Below the pieces are notes generated by a model, which was not told the origin of the DNA, ran no database searches, and was given only the letters and a program-made list of their open reading frames with translations. DNA of 64,000 nt from Ophiodon elongatus. Taxonomy: Eukaryota > Chordata > Actinopteri > Perciformes > Hexagrammidae. The stretch covers positions 868,001-932,000 of the forward strand of contig JACSYO010002122.1 in NCBI GenBank assembly GCA_016806645.1, written 5' to 3'. A program made the translations under genes and the position numbers. Shown here one piece after another: positions 58,134 to 64,000 of the stretch (positions are counted from its first letter, which is position 1; each line of letters begins with the position of its first letter).

Positions 58134-60185
58134 TCTCACCGAAATAGTTCACACACGTGGTTGGCCAGCTCTGGTCCGATGCCATCACCAGGAATCAGAG
58201 TCACAGTGTGCCTGCCTCCATACCGCGCTGGTGGAGGCTGTAACGCACATACACAAACACAGTAACTCAAACTCCTCCCTACACAACTCGGTAGATGCAT
58301 CCTCTACAAAACTACTGAGAACACTCTAAGCTATTACAAAGACACAAGCTTGTAATCCTTTAGCAATTCTGATAAGTTCTAATAAGACATATGCTACACC
58401 GCCGTGTGTGTGTGTGTCGTAAGCAGCCATACTCACTATGGTCTGGTGTGGGTGGATTGAGGAAGGACGGATTCAGAACGGAGGAGAGAAAACAGGGAGG
58501 TTAGTAGGACAAAGAGGAGGGGGGAGACACATGCTGACCAGCAGCTTCCTGGTGGCATCACAAGCACATTGATGGGACAAAACAACGTTGGTACTCCTGT
58601 GGACATGCAGTAAAGACATGTGGAATCCCTCAAGGGGGTGGGGCGGTTATCAGGTTTGGAAGGTCATAAGGTAAACAGGGTGGGTGTTGCTTCACCTCCT
58701 TTTTGAATGCATTTTTGTATCCTGAACAACTCACAGTGTAAGTGGACTTGTGTCTCTGATTACATGTAGCTGCACCATAAACCTGAGAATACAAAGAAAA
58801 GGTGGTTATTTGCAGAGAAGATGACACAGATCTGTGGTCTTATCTAACATATCTACCCTTTACTGTTCATTATATGTATTTTTATTTGATTTATTCACCA
58901 TAAATATGTACATTACTCTGTGCTTTACTGCTTTTTGCAGTTCTGGTTGGATGCTAAACTGCGTTTTGTTGTAATTTATTGGTAACATGCAACAAGCATC
59001 ACAAATTTACTTAGGTTGTTGTTGGTATATCTGTAAAATGGCATACGTCTTTCCTGTAAATATGCTGTTTATCTGTACCTGTAATAAGCTAAATTAAACG
59101 TTTTACCGACAGCAAATGTATGTTATGCATTTTAAAGTGTTGTTATAGAATTTGAGTCAGTTTTCTCTTCAGTCCTTTTCAGTGGGTAGGAGAAGTTAAC
59201 TGGTAACTATTAGCCAGTTAAGGAATGTTAGTACATGTACTCAAATACTTAAGTACACTTTTGAGGCATGTACTTTACAGTATTTCCGTTTTCTGCTACT
59301 TTATACTTCTACTCTGCTGCATTTTGGAAGTCACTATTGTACTTTTTACTCCACTACATATTTTACAAAATAAATTACTTTGCATGTTCAGATTATTAAT
59401 ACAAGGAATCATCAACTCATGAAGTATCATGTATTATTATAAATTAAGCCACCCAGCAGTACAATACAAAGTATTTGACATTTTCACCTTATATCTGCAA
59501 ATTTAGTGATGAACACAGTAATGCATCCCTCATAATAATCCAGTGATATAGTATATATTATCCTGAAATAGGCCATTCTGCATATTGAGTAGGCTACTTT
59601 TACTCTTTGTACTTAACGTCTATTAGTATGCTATTACTTATACTACATAAGATTATGAATGCAGGGTTTTTACTTGTAACAACGTATTTTTACACTTTGG
59701 TATTGCTAATTTTACTTAAGTAAAATCCCTGAATACTTCATCCCTCTCGACACGGCGAACCTGTTGTAATGGCGTTTGAATAATTCATGACCCTGCAGGG
59801 ATCGGTTTAAGTATACATTTACAGGTTTAACTCGCTTGGCAGAAAAAAAGGAGAAAATGCAACAAAAGTATCGGTGCATTTTCTCTCAGTTTGCAGGGAC
59901 AGTCCACATTAAGTTGACAGAGTGGTGCTGAAAGGACAGCGACATTAACCGAGCCGTTAATCAGCTTAGCTTCGCTCACCACCGCTCTACCAAACTAACC
60001 AGCAGCGGAAAACGACTACAAATGTGTTTAAAAAGGAAACTAAAACAAAACAGAGAGTCTGTTTAACAGCAAGGCTAGCTGTCTGCAGGTGTGACCTCAG
60101 AGACGGCTCCTCCTACCCTGGTCAACCGGCTGCCGAGCACGAGCTTCAGTGTTCCGGAGAGGGAGCACACGGACCGGGCCATCAT
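55219..60185 (-). CDS. idh3g: Isocitrate dehydrogenase [NAD] gamma subunit, mitochondrial, 12 coding exons
   Basis: Minus-strand exons are 60185-60117, 58782-58735, 58442-58437 (microexon), 58237-58140, 57977-57862, 57056-56996, 56906-56774, 56684-56551, 56444-56342, 56038-55892, 55594-55439 and 55320-55219, giving 390 residues (human 393). All junctions are GT-AG and phases agree throughout. The product is the regulatory gamma subunit of the mitochondrial-matrix NAD-IDH heterooligomer (alpha2-beta-gamma), which oxidises isocitrate to 2-oxoglutarate in the TCA cycle; gamma confers allosteric activation by citrate and ADP (family knowledge). Seen: Arg-containing, acid-free presequence MMARSVCSLSGTLKLVLGSRLTR; RYGGRHTVTLIPGDGIGPEL; NIETNHNLPPSYKSRNN; IIRENTEGEYSSLEHE; VTAVHKANIMKLGDGLF; FDVMVMPNLYGN; GLVPGANYGEDYAVFE; NPTAMLLASCLLLDHL. 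The gamma-type GNIETNH motif separates it from alpha and beta. Two tandem start ATGs (60185, 60182) exist. Confidence 0.96.
57389..57530. repeat. Dispersed repeat in idh3g intron 5
   Basis: 'ttatttggtggattgcaatgaaatt...cattcatgttcccc...atcacttttgtgatcctatgagctttt' is related to the repeat at 30.09-30.36 kb. Confidence 0.5.
58083..58130. repeat. (TG)n microsatellite in idh3g intron 4
   Basis: About 24 TG units on the plus strand (CA on the sense strand), starting 9 nt after the exon 4 donor. Confidence 0.95.
58437..58442 (-). CDS. idh3g: 6-nt microexon of idh3g (Thr-Ile)
   Basis: Sense strand CACCCACACCAG|ACCATA|GTGAGTATGG. Without it, exon 2 (...HKSTYT) joins exon 4 (PPPARYGG) directly. With it the protein reads ...HKSTYT-TI-PPPARYGG, which matches human ...NIFSEQTIPPSAKYGG in length (18 residues from V-x-GA to TI) and in the TI residues. 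The donor is perfect and a CT-rich tract precedes the acceptor. Inferred, not proven. Confidence 0.7.
59222..59748. repeat. TTAAGTAAAAGTAC-type dispersed repeat in idh3g intron 1
   Basis: 'agtacatgtactcaaatacttaagtacacttttgaggcatgtact' and 'attttacttaagtaaaatccctgaatacttcatccctct' mark a long copy of the common teleost repeat, occupying much of idh3g intron 1 (60116-58783). Confidence 0.65.
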
Positions 60186-60277
60186 GTCCACTCTCCCCGG
60201 GAATGGATGGATGGAGGACACGGGGGCGTGCTGCGCGCTCACCGTTAATCGCACACGCACACGCGCACACACATACA

Positions 60278-60280
60278 CAC

Positions 60281-60324
<44 letters not shown>
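60278..60324. repeat. (CA)n microsatellite near the idh3g start
   Basis: About 22 CA units within about 100 bp upstream of the idh3g start codon, so in or next to its core promoter/5'UTR. Confidence 0.9.
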
Positions 60325-60418
60325 AGAAGACATTCGATTTGTTCAGAGAGGATGCGAAGACAGTTGAAGTCCTTTGCCATGGTAACTCTCATAGACAGCA
60401 CCGAGGGCCCGGTGACCT

Positions 60419-60478
60419 AGGTAGTTGGCTAGTTAGTTAGATGGTTGGTTAGTTAACTAGTTAGTTCATTGGTTAGTT
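60419..60478. repeat. TAGT/TTGG tetranucleotide-like repeat
   Basis: 'gtagttggctagttagttagatggttggttagttaactagttagttcattggttag' is an imperfect 4-bp repeat array. Confidence 0.8.
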
Positions 60479-62118
60479 TCCCCATTTTTTTCGTGTCACT
60501 TCTTTCCGCCCGACAGCTCTGTGCTGAACCACCGGGAGGCGACATAAACACACAGGATTTAACCTGAACTGTCGGGACGTCGCCATTCTACCTGTTACAC
60601 CACTCAGTTATTTATCCTGCAGTGGCTATTTAAAGTTATATATTTTTTTAATTGACTGTTCTTCATTTATTACATGTCCACTGCTGTATTCAGTATTCAG
60701 TCAGTGTTGGCCGACCACGACAGCCCTTCGACGACGTTATATTGTGATTATATAACGTTTCACGTTGATATGCAAGAGGCGATGTGATCGGAATCAAACG
60801 GGTAACGGACAAATAACGGCTTTAGGACTTGAATCAGTTGTAGGCTAGTTGGAGAAATTCTACTCTCCGGCTTTTTTATCTTCATCCAACCGTCGATATC
60901 CTCATTCTGGTAGTTGTAGTTTTTATTCCTTCCCCGTCACCTCTGTCCCGGTTGGACGTGATCCACTCATTAAACTTCATTTCCCAGCACGCCCCGCGGT
61001 CGCGCCTCCTCCCCGCACTCTCTCCGCCTTCCCTCCCACTCCACTGGGCCGCGAGGAAGTCGCAAGATGGCTGATGTCGCTTGGAAGTAACGTTCCCCTC
61101 TGCAACATGAAGCCGTGAGTGTGGAAGAAAGCGAGGGAGGCACCATCGGGCTTTTATTTTTATTTTATTTTTAGTTACTTTTCTTTTTCTTTTCGTCAAA
61201 CATCCATCTCATTCCGCGTCGTGTCCGCCCCGGACTAGTCTTCGGGAGTTGACGCGTCAAATCACGCCGGGGACCCCGCCAGCAGCTAACGGCTAACCAC
61301 ACAGCTAGCAAAGCGTTAGTGCAGCTAGCCAGTCAGCCGGGGGACGACAGCTAGCTCGTTAGTTTGTTTTAAATTGATGTTCTGGGGGAGAACCCTGCAA
61401 GCCAAACGAGCTACCAGTTCAAATGTGCGGGAAATTTGCCTGAGATCGTGCAGAATAAATGTCAAATATTTTAGCTGTCACGCTGAAAAATAACGATTTT
61501 GCTCGAGCTGCTCGGCTCAACATCATGTCCGCGAACTGGCCGTCCAGCCTGTGGGTTGCTAACGTTAACTAATGCGCAGTGTTGCATCTGTTTCATCTGC
61601 ACACAATCAGCAGGGTAATTATTTTTATTGGCGTTTTTCATAAAAAAATCCAACCACCTTGCTGCGTTTCCGTTATTTGCTGCCCAACTACCTGTTTGAA
61701 GCTGGTTGTGTTAAGGCCAAATTATGGGAGCAGGAAATGTGTTGAACTTTTTTCTGGTTGTAGGTAGCTACACTGGCCTTGCTGGCATCTCACCAAAAAT
61801 CCACAGGGATGGACACTAAACCGAGCACCCACGCACAAAACTGAGAAATTTGTCATTTCGATACCACGGAATAAGTAGAACAACGATCACTGACACACGT
61901 GTGCACACAAGTGCACGGCGACTCATTTCACTCGTCCGGGTGACAGATTGTTTTGCAGGGTTAACTAAAGTACAGTTAGTCACTACACCGGAGACCAGTT
62001 AGCTTGCCTAAAGTGCACAGCTAGCTTCGGTCTCGCCCCACATCACATTACAAACACGGCGTACAGAACGTATTCAGAGCCCGCTCCCGGCCAGACGCAC
62101 AGGCTCAACAACACCGTC

Positions 62119-62634
62119 ATGGGAGTGCAGGGTTTTCAAGAGTATTTAGAGAAGCGGTGTCCCGGGGCCGCGGTCCCGGTGGACCTCCTGAAGCTTGCCC
62201 GTACCGCGGCCCGCCAGCCCCCTCACCACCACCATCCACACCACCACCCACATCACCCCGGGCCCATGCCTCCCCCGCCCCCGCCTGCCAGGATCCTAAT
62301 CGACGCTGACTCCGGCCTGCAACGCCTCTACGGCGGCTACCAGACGGACTGGGTGTGCGGGGGCGAGTGGAACGCCATGCTGGGCTACCTGGCTGCCCTG
62401 TCGCAGGCCTGCCTGTACCAGGGTGGCCTGGAGCTGGTCGTGGTTTTCAACGGCACACTGGGAAAGGAGCGCTGGCCCGAGTGGGCGCGGCGAGCTCAGG
62501 GCCAGCGACAGACGGCGCAGCTGATAGTCAACCACGTCGGCAGCAAGGCCACCCCGCCTCCCCGTGCATGGTTCCTGCCCCCGGCCTGCCTCAGCCACTG
62601 CGTCCGCCTGGCCATGTTCCGCTTCCGAGTGCGG
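62119..62634 (+). CDS. fam120c: FAM120C first coding exon (partial gene)
   Basis: 172 residues from ATG (GTC-ATG-GGA context) to donor TGCGG|GTGAGC; the gene continues beyond the window. MGVQGFQEYLEKRCPGAAVPVDLLKLARTAARQ matches human FAM120C better than FAM120A or B. The XPG-N-like fold follows: ARILIDADSGLQRLYGGYQTDWVCGGEWNAMLGYLAAL, LELVVVFNGTLGKERWPEWARR, RQTAQLIVNHVGSKATPPPRAWFLPPACLSHCVRLAMFRFRVR. A His/Pro-rich insert (residues about 35-56, HHHHPHHHPHHPGPMPPPPPP) occupies the position of the longer His/Gly/Pro-rich insert of human FAM120C. The FAM120 family comprises RNA-binding scaffold-like proteins with a nuclease-like but apparently non-catalytic N-terminus; the function of FAM120C is poorly defined. 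Confidence 0.92.
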
Positions 62635-64000
62635 GTGAGCAATGTGCGATCATGGCAGTGTTGAGTTGTATTGTGGTCATATGGCGTGAAGTTCATTTAA
62701 CACTTGCCCTTTCTTATTGCACGCCCATTGAGTAGCTTACATCATCCAGCGCCTTTTTAGCTCCTTCCAGTTGGGGAGCAAGTGCAACTACCATAACCAC
62801 TGAAATGAGCCGATCTGTAATTATGATGTTTAATATTATACATAGCAAATGCAAAACAGTCCCGTTTGATTTGTATGTGTTTTTAGCCAGCAGAGCATAG
62901 ATGTCTATCTGTCACGCCTGTAGTTGTCCTGCTTTGCTCTCATGGATGTGTACGTGTTGGTCTACTGAGTGGAGGAAAGTATCCAGTGCATATATGAAGC
63001 AGCAGCTTCTGGCTAAACCAGTCTGTGCATTGGCGCAACATGACCCAGTCTAGCTAGCCTATGTATTACATAACATGAACTCATTGAACCCTTCATACTT
63101 TGTTGGAGAACTGCTGAGTGGATAGACTGTAGGTCCCCATTGCCTGTCAGTGATACATTTGTAACTATTTATTTTGTGCATTTCAGATAGTTGGTGATTT
63201 GAGAATATTAAAACAAAATACTTTTTTGCCTATCAAACCTATTGGCACAATAGTATTTACTTAGATATAGGTTATAGTAGGTGGATGTGCTATATTTTCT
63301 TTACTCATCTAATATAGGGCAAAGAATAGCTTAACATTATTTAAAAAAAAAAAAAAGAAAGAAATCTGACTGATAACATTATGTTTAAGGCCTGCCATAA
63401 ATGCAGCAAAACCGCTGATTTCCTTTCATGGTTCCCTACAGTTAACTCTACCGAGCTGTCTCTTTGCTTTTGATCTACCTTCCCATCTGCTTACATGGTA
63501 GCATTTAAAAGCACTGTCATAGTGTATCAAGAGAGGATAGAGAATAGAAAATCCCACCCACATTACAGTAGAATACATTCTGATGATCCTTGTGTGTGTA
63601 CAGCTTCATTACTCACAGTTCACATATGTACTTCATTGTTTTTCCTGCCTGTATTCTAAGAAACAGTCATATTTCTACAACTCAGAGTATCTCACCTCTG
63701 CCTGAATTAAACGTTTACTTTAGTCATTAGTGTTCCTCTCTATGCAGCTTTCTTGTCCTCAGCTCGACATGTACTGCATGAATATCTACTCTTTGGATTT
63801 ATTGCACATATATTATTCTGGTTAACACTTGTGATTAGTTTCAGTTTTATTATTGGTGAGTGACACAAGAAATATTAAGAAATTTGAACACGTCTTGAAA
63901 CAGTTTCCTCATAATCAACCTTGCCATTACTGCCCCATATTGCATTCATTTGAAGACAGAGATTTGATTATCAGCTCATTAAATATATTTTTAACGGAGT
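62635..64000 (+). other. Start of fam120c intron 1
   Basis: Follows the donor at 62635. AT-rich, with an A-run near 63.34 kb; no further FAM120 exon (expected to begin near a VAQSIEDHHQEV-like sequence) is visible before the window ends. Confidence 0.7.

Larger units (their letters stand above)
60186..62118. promoter_or_regulatory. Divergent promoter region between idh3g and fam120c
   Basis: 1.93 kb separate the two start codons. It holds a (CA)n tract at 60278-60324, a TAGT-rich tetranucleotide stretch at 60419-60478, and a GC-rich segment at 60.95-61.4 kb with tctccgccttccctcccactcc and a YY1-like AAGATGGC at 61064. A strong donor-like site CATGAAGCC|GTGAGTGTGG (about 61113) could end a non-coding upstream exon of fam120c. 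No TATA box is evident near either gene. Confidence 0.5.

Noticed and set aside
60091..60420. Plus-strand 109-codon ORF over the idh3g start
   Set aside because: Antisense shadow of idh3g exon 1 plus a CA repeat.
1..64000. CRISPR arrays, operons or bacterial mobile elements
   Set aside because: Spliced vertebrate genes throughout; the regular arrays have no spacers and are ordinary or splice-site-derived tandem repeats.

Overview
This is vertebrate nuclear DNA, almost certainly from a teleost fish and probably a spiny-rayed one. The genes are split into small exons with canonical GT-AG introns. The intergenic and intronic sequence is full of CA/TG microsatellites and of dispersed repeats familiar from teleost genomes: a tRNA-like SINE, TTAAGTAAAAGTAC-type repeats and 'gggctgca...' repeats. 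The teleost call rests on those repeats and on protein similarity recalled from memory; no database was searched.

Layout. 1-16.3 kb: no recognisable gene, only decayed repeats, a GA-rich tract and an AT-rich palindrome. 16.3-39.3 kb, plus strand: an slc16a1-type monocarboxylate transporter (MCT1) gene, with a CpG-rich non-coding first exon, a 10.7 kb first intron, a 9.1 kb second intron and four coding exons encoding 478 residues. 39.3-43.4 kb: intergenic space between convergent genes. 43.4-50.9 kb, minus strand: a V2-type vasopressin/vasotocin receptor (avpr2-like), with one 5'UTR exon and six coding exons encoding 455 residues in the shortest form. 50.9-55.2 kb: repeat-rich intergenic DNA. 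55.2-60.2 kb, minus strand: idh3g, the gamma subunit of mitochondrial NAD-dependent isocitrate dehydrogenase, complete in 12 coding exons (390 residues), one of which appears to be a 6-nt microexon. 60.2-62.1 kb: a GC-rich divergent promoter region. From 62.1 kb, plus strand: the first coding exon of fam120c, whose gene continues beyond the window.

The genes do not form one pathway: lactate/pyruvate transport, hormone signalling, the TCA cycle and an RNA-binding-family protein. Human AVPR2, IDH3G and FAM120C all lie on the X chromosome, so the right half looks like a conserved linkage block.

The most unusual feature is in the avpr2-like gene. Two of its introns begin inside minisatellites whose repeat unit contains the 5' splice site itself. 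In intron 4, a 15-bp unit places 19 GTGAG donor motifs in tandem; the first nine are in the correct phase to lengthen the third intracellular loop in 5-residue steps. In intron 2, a ~765-bp array of 10/14-bp units repeats CAG|GTAGGGAG, copying the exon 2 junction. Three further phase-0 introns of this gene sit at CAG|GT sites where the mammalian gene, as I recall it, has none. Together this looks like a gene caught gaining or diversifying introns by tandem duplication of AGGT splice junctions.
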